Below, in pieces: positions 34,190-43,222 of a stretch of 64,000 nucleotides of DNA. Numbering within the stretch: position 1 is the stretch's first letter; the number at the start of each line of letters is the position of its first letter. The notes beneath the pieces are model-generated. The model was not told where the DNA came from. It was given only the letters and a program-made list of their open reading frames with translations, and searched no databases. This stretch comes from Pseudidiomarina woesei. Lineage in GTDB: Bacteria > Pseudomonadota > Gammaproteobacteria > Enterobacterales > Alteromonadaceae. The stretch is taken from contig NZ_LIPW01000001.1 of assembly GCF_001418345.1 (NCBI RefSeq), forward strand, positions 186,001 to 250,000, given 5' to 3'. The position numbers were made by a program, and so were the translations under genes.

Positions 34190-36103
34190 TTAATTGAACC
34201 AACGGCGCCACCAGGACACCTCTCGTTCAATTTGCTGTAGTTCATTTAGACGCTGCTCAATTTTTGCATATAGTTGTTTTTGCTCGCTTTGTGTCAATAA
34301 TTCTAAAGCTTCGCCAACATGTTCAATCGCAAACACGTGGAATTTATTGGCTTTCACAGCGGCAATAACATCGTCGGCTAAATTGAGCTGGCTCAAATTC
34401 GCTGCGGGTATAATAACACCTTGCTTACCGGTTAATCCGCGCGTGCGGCAGAGCTCAAAATAACCCTCTATTTTTTCATTTACCGCCCCAATGGCTTGCA
34501 CGCGACCAAACTGATCGACAGCACCAGTAATAGCGAGGCCTTGTTGAATTGGCGCTTCTGCTAAAGCAGATAATAAACAACACAGCTCAGCAAGTGAGGC
34601 GCTATCACCGTCTACTTCATGATAAGACTGTTCAAATACGATGGTTGCCGAAAGCGCCATGGCTTCATTACGCGCGAAAACATTCGCAATATAGGCACTT
34701 AAAATCATCACGCCTTTGGTATGAATACTGCCGCTCAGCTCAGATTTTCGGTCAATATCGATAATATCGCCGTCACCGTAATGCACGGTTGCTGTAATTC
34801 GAGTGGGCTCACCAAACTCGTGGCCACCAGCCGTAATTACGGTAAGCCCGTTTATTTGCCCAATAACTTCGCCTTCGGTTTCTATATAAACCTGACCTTC
34901 TAAAATAGCTCGCCGGCTTAGCTCCGCAATATAACCTTCACGCGACTCACGTTGTTTCAGTGCTGAACTAATGTCTTCAGCGGCAATTGATGTGGCCTGT
35001 CGTTCACGTGCAATAGCACAAGCTTCGCGAAGCAATTGCATAATTGCAATGGTGTCGAGCGATAACTCTGTTTGAAAGTCAGTGATGCGAGTCACGAATT
35101 TAAACAGAGCAGGGTAGGCATCGCTAGCTAATGGCAATACCGCAGCTTCGCGTTCAACATAAGCTAAATAATCAAAATAGGCCTGTAATGGCTCTTGATT
35201 GATAGAGTAATGCGACGAAAAATCAGCAAGATATGGAAATAAATTATCAAAATCACGATCAAGTTCACGTAACTGCGCGTAAATATCTCGCTCGCCCAGT
35301 AATAGCACCTTAATGTGCACAGGTATGGCTTGGGGTTGATAATAAGCAGCGATATTGGAATCGCCCGGTTGTGGCCAATCAAATTCACTGGTTTTTAAAA
35401 TGTATTTAAGTTTACGCCACAAACCTGGCTGTAACAGCAGTTCTTCAGCATCTATAGCAAGAACGCCACCGTTGGCTTTCAAAATAGCGCCGGCCTCAAT
35501 CAAGTGCAGATCTGATGAAATAGTGCCTTCCACACTTTGCAGTCGAATACTACCGAATAAACTTGCTTCGGTGACACGGTCACACAGCATAAAGGGTTCA
35601 TGTTCATTGTGCGTAACAATGACCGTCGCTAATTCGGTACCTGGGAGGTCATCAAAGGTTTTATCCTCGATTAAATCAAGATAGCGTGCTACACGTTCAC
35701 TTGGATAAGCTTCTTTAATAAAGTCAATTAATGGCATGCGCACCGCAACGTCAGCTTGCAGAAATTCCCATAATTTAATTAAAAAGTCGTTTGCTTTACC
35801 GCAAGGCAAATTGACACACAGCGGTTGCGAAGCGCTGTCTGGGTTGGCCACATAAACCCAATCAAATTTATCCGCATGAACCCATTGTTGTTGGTTTTGT
35901 ACTTGTTGCAGCACATCGTAGGTGCGCATACCTGCAGGTGTAACGACAAACCCATGGGCGTACCTACCGCCAATGCTTAGCGCTTGCTGCAACGCGTTTA
36001 AGGCTCGTTGCTGCCCAACTAAAGCATTGGAATTGGCGTGTTCTGGTCGTTGCTTGGCCCATTCAAATATTCGAGGTTGTAGTGCATCTGCTGCTATGCG
36101 CAT
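34190..36103 (-). CDS. Lon-family protease, LonH/YcbZ type, with degenerate ATPase motifs
   Basis: This 637-aa cytosolic protein is a relative of E. coli YcbZ (586 aa) and occupies the same place next to fabA and rmf. The C-terminal Lon protease domain is intact: Ser501 in VDGDSASLAELC and Lys544 in GAVNEKIEGYFE, 43 residues apart as in classical Lon. The N-terminal AAA-like part is not: where a Walker A is expected (about 51-62) the sequence is GFVVTPAGMRTY without the GKT, and the Walker B region reads GVLAIDAEELL. Proteolysis may therefore not be ATP-driven. The central region (about 260-420) is helical. A TGGTATGAT element (36134-36142) is a likely extended -10 promoter. Confidence 0.9.
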   Translation of the reverse strand: MRIAADALQPRIFEWAKQRPEHANSNALVGQQRALNALQQALSIGGRYAHGFVVTPAGMRTYDVLQQVQNQQQWVHADKFDWVYVANPDSASQPLCVNLPCGKANDFLIKLWEFLQADVAVRMPLIDFIKEAYPSERVARYLDLIEDKTFDDLPGTELATVIVTHNEHEPFMLCDRVTEASLFGSIRLQSVEGTISSDLHLIEAGAILKANGGVLAIDAEELLLQPGLWRKLKYILKTSEFDWPQPGDSNIAAYYQPQAIPVHIKVLLLGERDIYAQLRELDRDFDNLFPYLADFSSHYSINQEPLQAYFDYLAYVEREAAVLPLASDAYPALFKFVTRITDFQTELSLDTIAIMQLLREACAIARERQATSIAAEDISSALKQRESREGYIAELSRRAILEGQVYIETEGEVIGQINGLTVITAGGHEFGEPTRITATVHYGDGDIIDIDRKSELSGSIHTKGVMILSAYIANVFARNEAMALSATIVFEQSYHEVDGDSASLAELCCLLSALAEAPIQQGLAITGAVDQFGRVQAIGAVNEKIEGYFELCRTRGLTGKQGVIIPAANLSQLNLADDVIAAVKANKFHVFAIEHVGEALELLTQSEQKQLYAKIEQRLNELQQIEREVSWWRRWFN

Positions 36104-36145
36104 GGTGTTGAATTCTCCCTTAATTAATTCGCTATCATACCACTG

Positions 36146-37033
36146 TCAGTATGACTCAACAGCAGCAAAACTTACCGGAATAGGGGTTATTTCGTAGCCT
36201 TGGGCGATTAATAGCCGTAACAAGCCTTGGTCACCATACAAATGACCCGCACCTACGGCAACAAAACTAGACTTGTTGGCAAAAAGTTTCGGTAGTTTTT
36301 CCGCCCAAGTCTTATTCCGTTGGTCTAAAAACAGAGCAGCCGCACCCAGAAAATCGTCCTGCGCCACCATGATCTCGTGTAACTTTTCACCATTTCCGCT
36401 TATGTAAGCGTTCGCCATATTGACAAGCTCCTGTTGAGCGACATTCTTTTCTGTAACTAACTCATACAGCGCTGAAACTTGCTCAGACAGATCTATTTGA
36501 TCAAATAATTCGAGTTGCCACTTGGCCGACTCCAATCCAACAACCAACTTTTTGTTGCGCGCCATATGCTGAATAACTGCTTCATCCACAGAAAATGTTT
36601 CGCTTGCACACGGCAAATAATGAGCCAAGAACAACGAACTAATAATTAATGGGCGTAGCGGGGCAAGGCTATTCAACGGCCGGCCTAATTGTTGTTGTGT
36701 CTGTTGCTCTAGTTGACTGTATTGTCGCCTGTTTAAATGCAACTGTAGGTAATTACTTGGTTGTTGAAACATGGCGCTTCTAGCTGCTGCTAATTCATTG
36801 GAATTGGTCAAATCAACCTCAACAATAAGTTGCTCAGAATTAGCTAACGCGTGGTAAACCGACTCAGGCATTACAAAATCATCTTTGCACAGCAAGTGCA
36901 TGGTACCTAACACGTAGGCTGTTTGATCGTGCTTCTGATGAGTCACTTTAAAAAATACATTTGCCGTTGCACTGAATGACAGCAAACCAAACCACACGCA
37001 CAGTAAAAGCTGCCACACAAATTTAAACCTCAT
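36146..37033 (-). CDS. TraB/GumN family protein
   Basis: The protein (295 aa from this start) has a signal peptide (MRFKFVWQLLLCVWFGLL, ending ATA) and the TraB/GumN fold. Diagnostic segments are TAYVLGTMHLL, LIVEVDLTN, SVDEAVIQHMARN, KLVVGLESAKWQLELFDQ and the C-terminal FVAVGAGHLYGDQGLLRLL. The conserved Gx2H (GTMH) and GAGHL motifs are thought to bind metal, and relatives (TIKI) are metalloproteases. Family role in bacteria is unknown. I use the ATG at 37033; a GTG at 37078 in the same frame would put 15 extra residues before the signal peptide. An AT-rich 273-bp region lies upstream. Confidence 0.85.
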   Translation of the reverse strand: MRFKFVWQLLLCVWFGLLSFSATANVFFKVTHQKHDQTAYVLGTMHLLCKDDFVMPESVYHALANSEQLIVEVDLTNSNELAAARSAMFQQPSNYLQLHLNRRQYSQLEQQTQQQLGRPLNSLAPLRPLIISSLFLAHYLPCASETFSVDEAVIQHMARNKKLVVGLESAKWQLELFDQIDLSEQVSALYELVTEKNVAQQELVNMANAYISGNGEKLHEIMVAQDDFLGAAALFLDQRNKTWAEKLPKLFANKSSFVAVGAGHLYGDQGLLRLLIAQGYEITPIPVSFAAVESY

Positions 37034-37306
37034 GGCCAAAGAACCCTTAATAACAAAATGTGTAGCTAAATATACCACGCCGTACGAATGATGCAGCGGT
37101 AGGTACCAATAGACCTTAGCTAAAATCTCGTTATTAATAATTTCGCATAATGTATATTATGTTAAATCGGATATTATAAAAGGCAATTAACCGATGTGAT
37201 GACTCACATATATTTGGAATATCCGGCGTTATTTAAAAAATTAAGTAGCTCACTACGCAAACTCTTTCAGATTTTACGTAGCGAACGATTCTAGAAATGG
37301 ATGAAA
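37034..37306. other. AT-rich intergenic region without a gene
   Basis: Between the TraB/GumN gene and the CFI-box gene, both on the minus strand. It holds a CATAATGTATATTATG dyad near 37144-37159 and a hairpin pairing CTACGCAAA with TTTACGTAG downstream of the CFI-box stop codon, with a T-run only about 17 nt later. No open frame or RNA gene is recognised. Confidence 0.5.
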
Positions 37307-38329
37307 TTAAGCACTTAGAGCAAGCTTTTCTAATCGCTTAAACAATTCGACATATCGTTTCTGTGCCAGTGCGTTTAGTCCCACTTTTGCCAGTAGCGCA
37401 TTGGGTAAAATATCGAACCAATAGGTTTTAAGCCAAATTTGTTTCGCTTGACTTAATGTGTTGATACGCCGCACGATATTGGGCGCTTGCGCGTAATACT
37501 GCTCGATTAATTTTCTACCGGTAATGGTTCTCTTCATGACCTCGTCACGAAACGATCGTAATTGCGTTAATTCCCAGCAGTTATCAGTTAAGCCAATAGT
37601 ATGTACAGCGGCTGTTGTAAAAAAGCAGGCATAGTCAGCTTGGCACTGCCCTGCGTTATATTTTTCAAATAACGATGAGGCATCACGATCGATGATCTCT
37701 GCAAACTTTCCCCAATTAGAAGGCAACAGCACAATTTCGGTTACAAATGCTTCGTCAGTTAATTGCAGCGAAATGCTTGTCGGTTCGCCCTGAAACCACG
37801 AACCTGAAGATGCGCTAGCGAAACCTGCAATGACTGGATACTCATAGAAATTATTGTAGGGTAATTTGGGTTCAACTTGATAAACATACTGTTTATCTCC
37901 GATCGCAATCTGGTGGACTTTCGCAAACTGCTGAACTGTTTTGCCCTCGGCGTTTGTGTTCGAATAGCTCGGCAATAAAAAATTTGCTGACTCAAAACTA
38001 TAATTCCTCTCGCCCTGCTCGTTTTCACTAATGTAAATTTGAAAGTTAAAGGATGATTGGCTAACAAACTTCTTAATAAATTCCAAATTCTGGTCATCAG
38101 AAGTCATGATCTTGATGTCTTGCGATAAAACACGCCGGCCATCAATTGAAAGATAAAGACTTCCAATATCATCCTCGACCAGTGTTGCATTTAGAGAAAA
38201 CGGCGACAAGCTAGCTTCAGATTTACAAATAGGTAGTGTTTTGCTGTCGTCGGCTGCTTGCGCATGAGCTACGCCAATACCGCACAACGCAAGAGCAGCT
38301 GTTAATCGGGGAAGTTTTTGTAAAAACAT
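37307..38329 (-). CDS. Exported protein with a CFI-box-like C-terminal domain
   Basis: A 340-aa protein with a signal peptide (MFLQKLPRLTAALALCGIGV, cleaved after AHAQA). Residues about 30-225 form a beta-rich domain I cannot assign. From residue 235 the sequence CFFTTAAVHTIGL, then LRSFRDEVMKRTITGRKL and IEQYYAQAPNIVRRI follows the CFI-box domain pattern (CFIATAAYG..., FRD, GR, YY..SP). That domain is usually found at the C-terminus of secreted bacterial proteins of unknown role. Here Phe replaces Ile in the name-giving motif and an extra Cys sits at 251. It is on the same strand as the RND operon but 82 bp further on. Confidence 0.7.
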   Translation of the reverse strand: MFLQKLPRLTAALALCGIGVAHAQAADDSKTLPICKSEASLSPFSLNATLVEDDIGSLYLSIDGRRVLSQDIKIMTSDDQNLEFIKKFVSQSSFNFQIYISENEQGERNYSFESANFLLPSYSNTNAEGKTVQQFAKVHQIAIGDKQYVYQVEPKLPYNNFYEYPVIAGFASASSGSWFQGEPTSISLQLTDEAFVTEIVLLPSNWGKFAEIIDRDASSLFEKYNAGQCQADYACFFTTAAVHTIGLTDNCWELTQLRSFRDEVMKRTITGRKLIEQYYAQAPNIVRRINTLSQAKQIWLKTYWFDILPNALLAKVGLNALAQKRYVELFKRLEKLALSA

Positions 38330-38411
38330 AATTGCGCTCGGCTACTTAAAGATTCTTTAACCTTACGCAATATTTGAAAAAACACCAAATAATCAAACCT
38401 GTTTGGCTAAA

Positions 38412-38966
38412 TTAACGAGCTCCCAGTTCATTTTCAACAAAGGCTTTCATAGCTGCCATTTGCTGTTGCAGAACGCTTTCGACTGCGGGCGCCCATTGAC
38501 TCAAGTCATTAGGTGTATAACCACCAACGCGATAAAACACCGTAAGTTCCGTTGACGCTTCTTCGAACTTGTTTAGACGCCATTCCATAACGCCGCTTAC
38601 ACCCTCACCTTGTAATGGTCCTAATCCACCGAGCAAGCGCACAAACTGATTAGGAATAACCATGGAAACCTGTAAATGCTGCGTCTGTGAACTACCCAAA
38701 ATCTCACAAAAACAACCACCGGCTCGCGCGTCAATCTGCATGTTCTCGCCGTTCCCAAACCAAGTATGGTCATCCAACCACCATTGTCCGACTTTATCCG
38801 TCAAACCGCCGTATACGTCAGTTGGCGATGCGTTGATGACCTGTTTAAATTCAATGGTAAAACCCTGCGTTGAGCTATCGACAACCTCGGCAGCCACGTC
38901 AAGGCTGATGCTCGCACTTGTGAGCGCGAACGCCCCATAAACTAATGTGTTCACCAGGCTTCTCAT
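38412..38966 (-). CDS. SRPBCC (START-like/AHSA1) family protein with signal peptide
   Basis: A 184-aa protein of the START-like ligand-binding fold. The N-terminal hydrophobic stretch (LVNTLVYGAFALTSASISL) and AEVV suggest export or anchoring. The body has the usual SRPBCC pattern: FKQVINASPTDVYGGLTDKV, GQWWLDDHTWFG and a long C-terminal helix VESVLQQQMAAMKAFVENEL that would close a hydrophobic cavity. Its ATG at 38966 overlaps the stop of the RND permease (TAATG), so the two are translationally coupled. It may bind or sense a hydrophobic compound handled by the pump; this is inference. Confidence 0.82.
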   Translation of the reverse strand: MRSLVNTLVYGAFALTSASISLDVAAEVVDSSTQGFTIEFKQVINASPTDVYGGLTDKVGQWWLDDHTWFGNGENMQIDARAGGCFCEILGSSQTQHLQVSMVIPNQFVRLLGGLGPLQGEGVSGVMEWRLNKFEEASTELTVFYRVGGYTPNDLSQWAPAVESVLQQQMAAMKAFVENELGAR

Positions 38967-41900
38967 TACAGTTCCCCTGCTCGTTTCATTTCGCTTTCAA
39001 GGCGATTTGTTTCATCAGCACGTGGTTTGGTAAACCGCGCAATGGCTAAGTATAGAACCGGCGTTAAGTAGAGAGTAAATAAAACTGCAAATGCAAGCCC
39101 ACCAAACACGACCCAACCAATGGCGTTACGAGATTCAGCACCAGCTCCTATAGATAGAATAAGCGGTAGCGCACCTAATAACGTTGATACAAGTGTCATC
39201 ATAATCGGGCGAAGTCGAATTTCAGCTGCATTTTCAATTGCTTTACGAACTGACTCACCCTGATCACGGAGCTGATCGGCAAACTCAACTAATAAAATTG
39301 AGTTTTTCGCGATCAGACCAATCAGCATTACTAACCCAATTTGTGAAAAGATATTAATCGAGGTGCCAGTAACATACAGTGCAAAAAACGCAGCCGCGAT
39401 ACCAAATGGTACCGTTGCCATAACCACAACTGCTGAGTTCACACTTTCAAACTGCGCAGCCAAGACTAAAAATACAATCAAGAATGCCAAAATATAGGTT
39501 AGCGCTACTTCTCGTGAGGTTTCTTCATAGGCTTCAGCTTCACCAAGTAGTACTAAACCAACACCGCTAGGCAGTTCTTCAGCTGCCAACTCACGTAATC
39601 GCTCAACAACTTGCTCTAATGGGATAGAAGTAGGCTGCTGCATATCTACTTGAATAGCTCGGCGCTGTGAACGTCGCTCTAATTCAGCTGGAACGCCCTC
39701 TTCTGTCAGCGTTGTTAAACTGGATAGCGGCACAAGACCTGTTGCTTGAGAACCCACATATAAATTCATAATGTCGGTCGGGTCTCGAATTAAGTCACGT
39801 TGAGCTTGGAGCATAATTGGTACGGCCTGATCGCCAATATTTAAATCGGTTACATCAAGTCCGTTGATTGCAGCCCGCAGCGTAGTAGAAATATCGTTTA
39901 ACGGTACACCTAATTCTTCAGCACGTTTTCGATCAATATTAACTCGTAGTTGCGGCTGTGTAGGTTGATAGCCAATGCGCGGGTATCCAACTTCAGGCAT
40001 CTCTTGTTGCACGCGTGCAGTGAACTTCTGTGCGGCTCGGAAAATATCTGCATATTCCTCACCCGTTAATGCAAATTCTAAACCACCCCCCTGGCCACGT
40101 AAGTTAAGACTATTCGAGCCAAAGGCACGGGCTGGAGCTCCCGGAATTTCGCTTAGCGGCCCGCTAATTTCATTAATAATATCTTGCTGGCTTTGCTCGC
40201 GTTGTTCCCAATCAGTTAAACGAACCGTTATAAATACAAGGTTAGGATCCCATTGGCCCACCACAGTATTTATACTATCCACCGCCCCACCATTTACATA
40301 CGGAAGTAAAATGGCTTCCATCTTTTGCGCTTGACGATCCATAAAATCAATGCCGACGCCATCAGGTCCTCGTGCAAAAATACGAATTGTTCCGCGGTCT
40401 TCATTCGGCATCAGCTCATTGTCTACCTGAAAATACAAATAACTCGCAGCACCCGCGATTAAGCTACTTGCAACAAACACCCAAATAGCTTTATCAAGAG
40501 CAAAGTGGAGAGTCGTACGGTAACTATCCCTGAGTTTGCTGCCAAAACGCTGTAACAGGTTTTCTTTATTTGTTTCTATAAGCGGTAGCCGGGCTGTTAA
40601 CGCAGGTACTAATGACAATGCCACAAATGACGAAATAATTACTGCCGCCGCTAATACCCCACCGAATTCACGAAATAGCCGGCCTGCGGTACTTGGTAAA
40701 AAGGCGATAGGAACAAATACAGCAACTAATACGGCCGTTGTTGCAACCACAGCGAAGAAAACTTCACGTGTTCCAACCACTGCGGCAGCCCTCGCACCAA
40801 GACCTAAACTACGTCGGCGTTGAATATTTTCTGACACTACTATGGCGTCATCAACAATCAATCCAGTTGCTAAAACGAGCGCCAATAACGTCAGAATATT
40901 AACGGAAAAGCCAAGCAGCCAAATGACGGCAATAGAGCCAATTAGGGCAACGGGAATGGCAAAGGCAGGAATAATAGTCGCCCTTCCCGACCCTATAAAC
41001 ACCCATAACGTGGCAACGACCAGAGCAATAGTTAGCGCAAGCGAAATAAATACTTCTTCAACTGAACTACGAATAAACTTCGCATCATCTGAAGTTACTT
41101 GTATTTCAAGCTCTGGATACTGAACTTTAAGCCGCTCTACCAGTGCCAAAACTTCATCTGAAATTTCAATGGTATTCGACCGAGCTTGCCGAATAACACC
41201 AAGGCCTATAACGGGCTTGCCATCAAGTCGTACCATGCTACTGGCGTCGGCGGGAGCAAAAAACACCGTCGCAACATCGCCAATGCGTGTGGTACCTCGA
41301 ATAACAATGTTTTCTACGTCATCAACCGTAACCGAACTTGCGTCTGCCCGAACAATAATCTGTTGGTCGGTAGACTTTAAACTTCCTGCGGGAACATCGA
41401 ATGGTGCTTGGCGCAACACATTCGCAACGTCAGTAACAGTGAGCTGAAAACTTGCTAATTGTAATGGGTCTAAAATAACCCGTAACACACGTTGACGGTC
41501 GCCGTTTAATCGAACATCAGCAACACCAGGTACACTTAAAAAATTCGGGGCTAAATCGGTTTCGACTCTTTCCGTTAAGGTTTCAAGGTCGAGCGTGCTG
41601 CTAGATACCGCCAATGACACAACAGCTTGTGCATCGTTATCAGCTTTAATAATGGCTACATTTTCTACTTCTTCGGGCAATCGACGCTGAACTTGGCTGA
41701 CAGTTTCTCGCATTTCATTAGCGGCACTATCTAAATCAATTCCTGGACGGAACTCAACCACAATACGTGAGCTGCCTTCCTCACTCGAGGCTCTAATTTG
41801 TTTGACACCACTAACCCGAGCTGCCGCACCTTCAAGAATGCTGGTGACCTCTGTGTCGACGGTTTCGGGAGCCGCGCCAGGGAAACTGGCAGAAACTGTA

Positions 41901-42055
41901 ACAATAGGACGATCGACATCGGGTAATTCTCGAACCTCGACGCCGTTAATGGCGGCATAACCAGCGATAATAATAAGTAAATTCAGAACAATTATTAAAA
42001 TCGGCCGACGTATCGACAGAGACGGTAAATCGTTGAGTTGCGGTGAAAACTTCAT
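38966..42055 (-). CDS. RND multidrug efflux permease (AcrB/HAE1 family)
   Basis: This inner-membrane proton-driven exporter (1029 aa) has the AcrB-type layout: two halves, each a periplasmic loop plus membrane bundle, twelve helices in all. Signatures are SIRRPILIIVLNLLIIIAGY at the start, VSASFPGAAPETVDTEVTSI, the central GFSVNILTLLALVLATGLIVDDAIVV with its paired Asp residues, and LMIGLIAKNSILLVEFADQL in the second half. It begins 2 bp after the adaptor gene and is coupled to the SRPBCC gene. No outer-membrane channel gene is in this operon, so a TolC-like partner must come from elsewhere. Substrates are unknown. Confidence 0.95.
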   Translation of the reverse strand: MKFSPQLNDLPSLSIRRPILIIVLNLLIIIAGYAAINGVEVRELPDVDRPIVTVSASFPGAAPETVDTEVTSILEGAAARVSGVKQIRASSEEGSSRIVVEFRPGIDLDSAANEMRETVSQVQRRLPEEVENVAIIKADNDAQAVVSLAVSSSTLDLETLTERVETDLAPNFLSVPGVADVRLNGDRQRVLRVILDPLQLASFQLTVTDVANVLRQAPFDVPAGSLKSTDQQIIVRADASSVTVDDVENIVIRGTTRIGDVATVFFAPADASSMVRLDGKPVIGLGVIRQARSNTIEISDEVLALVERLKVQYPELEIQVTSDDAKFIRSSVEEVFISLALTIALVVATLWVFIGSGRATIIPAFAIPVALIGSIAVIWLLGFSVNILTLLALVLATGLIVDDAIVVSENIQRRRSLGLGARAAAVVGTREVFFAVVATTAVLVAVFVPIAFLPSTAGRLFREFGGVLAAAVIISSFVALSLVPALTARLPLIETNKENLLQRFGSKLRDSYRTTLHFALDKAIWVFVASSLIAGAASYLYFQVDNELMPNEDRGTIRIFARGPDGVGIDFMDRQAQKMEAILLPYVNGGAVDSINTVVGQWDPNLVFITVRLTDWEQREQSQQDIINEISGPLSEIPGAPARAFGSNSLNLRGQGGGLEFALTGEEYADIFRAAQKFTARVQQEMPEVGYPRIGYQPTQPQLRVNIDRKRAEELGVPLNDISTTLRAAINGLDVTDLNIGDQAVPIMLQAQRDLIRDPTDIMNLYVGSQATGLVPLSSLTTLTEEGVPAELERRSQRRAIQVDMQQPTSIPLEQVVERLRELAAEELPSGVGLVLLGEAEAYEETSREVALTYILAFLIVFLVLAAQFESVNSAVVVMATVPFGIAAAFFALYVTGTSINIFSQIGLVMLIGLIAKNSILLVEFADQLRDQGESVRKAIENAAEIRLRPIMMTLVSTLLGALPLILSIGAGAESRNAIGWVVFGGLAFAVLFTLYLTPVLYLAIARFTKPRADETNRLESEMKRAGEL

Positions 42056-42057
42056 AG

Positions 42058-43101
42058 CTATTCCTCCGTTGCCGCTTCACGAACAGATTGCCCGTTGCGC
42101 AACGTTTGCACCCCTTCAACAATAAGGTTGTCGCCTAGTTGTAGCGCTCCAGAAACGAGAATTCTTCCTTCTAAACGCTGCTGAATATTTACCTCAACAC
42201 GTTGCGCCTTTCCGTCTTTTTCAATCCAAACGTAGGCGCCATCCGCACTCCACATCAACGCGGCCTCAGGAACCACCGCATAACTGTCCCCTTGATATGC
42301 CAGGGCAACCCGAAAACTCATTCCTGGCCGATAAAGGTCAGAACTATTATCGATAGCTGCACGTACTCGAATAGTTCGGTTACTGACGTCTATACGGGAA
42401 TCAATTTCAATAATTTCAGCGGCAATTTCAGTATTACGACTTGCCCAAGGCCGAACGATAAGCTCGGCACCGTCTTGCAATAACTCAATAGCTGCTTCCG
42501 GCGCATTAAAGTCGATATACAACTGTTCGCGTTGGTCTATCGTTGTCACTAGTGTTTGCGTTGTGATTCGATCACCCGACTCAACATCGGTAATTCCGAC
42601 AACACCATCAAAAGGCGCTCTAATTTGTCGGTCTTCATAGGCTACTTCGGCCTCGCGCACAGCAACCTCTAATAAGTCTCTAGCGGTAAGCGCAACATCA
42701 AGCTCACTTTGGGCAATGGCGCCCTGTTGACGACTTGCGGTTAACCGTTTAACCGTACGTTCCGCGTCTTTTAACTGTATACGCGCTCGTTGTAAATTCA
42801 CTTGCTGCTGGCGGTCATCTAGGCGAACTAGGATATCCCCCTGCTTAACTTGCTGACCGGGTTTAAAATTAATTTCAAGCACCAAGTCACTCACCGCCGG
42901 GTACAGGGCAACGGAGCGCTGAGCCTCTGCATAGCCAACAGCTTCAACAAAACGTTGTACACGTTCAAAGCCAACCGGTTGCATCACCACCAATGCTGCG
43001 CGATCGCCACCACCCCATTGCTGTGAGTGAGCGGCTGTAGCGGCTGCACCAGAGCAAAGTAGAATGGTCCCGATGATGAGAAACCGATTAAACAATGGCA
43101 T
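42058..43101 (-). CDS. RND efflux periplasmic adaptor (membrane fusion protein)
   Basis: The adaptor (347 aa) bridges the RND permease and an outer-membrane channel. A signal peptide is at the N-terminus (FNRFLIIGTILLCSGAAATA). The lipoyl half-motifs VSDLVLEINFKPGQQVKQGD and IRAPFDGVVGITDVESGDRI flank a short coiled-coil hairpin (about 95-150), followed by the beta-barrel and membrane-proximal domains. No lipobox is evident, so it is probably not a lipoprotein. It is the first gene of a three-gene operon with the permease and SRPBCC genes. No TetR, LysR or MarR regulator gene is adjacent. Confidence 0.93.
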   Translation of the reverse strand: MPLFNRFLIIGTILLCSGAAATAAHSQQWGGGDRAALVVMQPVGFERVQRFVEAVGYAEAQRSVALYPAVSDLVLEINFKPGQQVKQGDILVRLDDRQQQVNLQRARIQLKDAERTVKRLTASRQQGAIAQSELDVALTARDLLEVAVREAEVAYEDRQIRAPFDGVVGITDVESGDRITTQTLVTTIDQREQLYIDFNAPEAAIELLQDGAELIVRPWASRNTEIAAEIIEIDSRIDVSNRTIRVRAAIDNSSDLYRPGMSFRVALAYQGDSYAVVPEAALMWSADGAYVWIEKDGKAQRVEVNIQQRLEGRILVSGALQLGDNLIVEGVQTLRNGQSVREAATEE

Positions 43102-43163
43102 GAATTATTCCCTATTCGTAATTGACTGTGAGTAAGTAGACGAATTTTCTCAAATTTGATCAC

Positions 43164-43200
43164 AAAAGGTCGTTCATCCTCGATGAACGACCTTTTATTT
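43164..43200 (-). terminator. Terminator of the qmcA-nfeD operon
   Basis: AAAAGGTCGTTCATC pairs with GATGAACGACCTTTT around CTC, directly after the qmcA stop. The T-run is short on either strand, but the 15-bp stem is perfect. Confidence 0.75.
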
Positions 43201-43222
43201 GAGCTAGGTAGAGTATAGCGAG

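Noticed and set aside
39975-41447. Several plus-strand frames of 90-120 codons opposite the RND permease
   Set aside because: All are complements of conserved RND coding sequence and share no domain.
43102-43222. CRP-like TGTGATCAAATTTGAG upstream of the RND adaptor
   Set aside because: Only the first half matches TGTGA. The second half is not TCACA, so the call is not supported.
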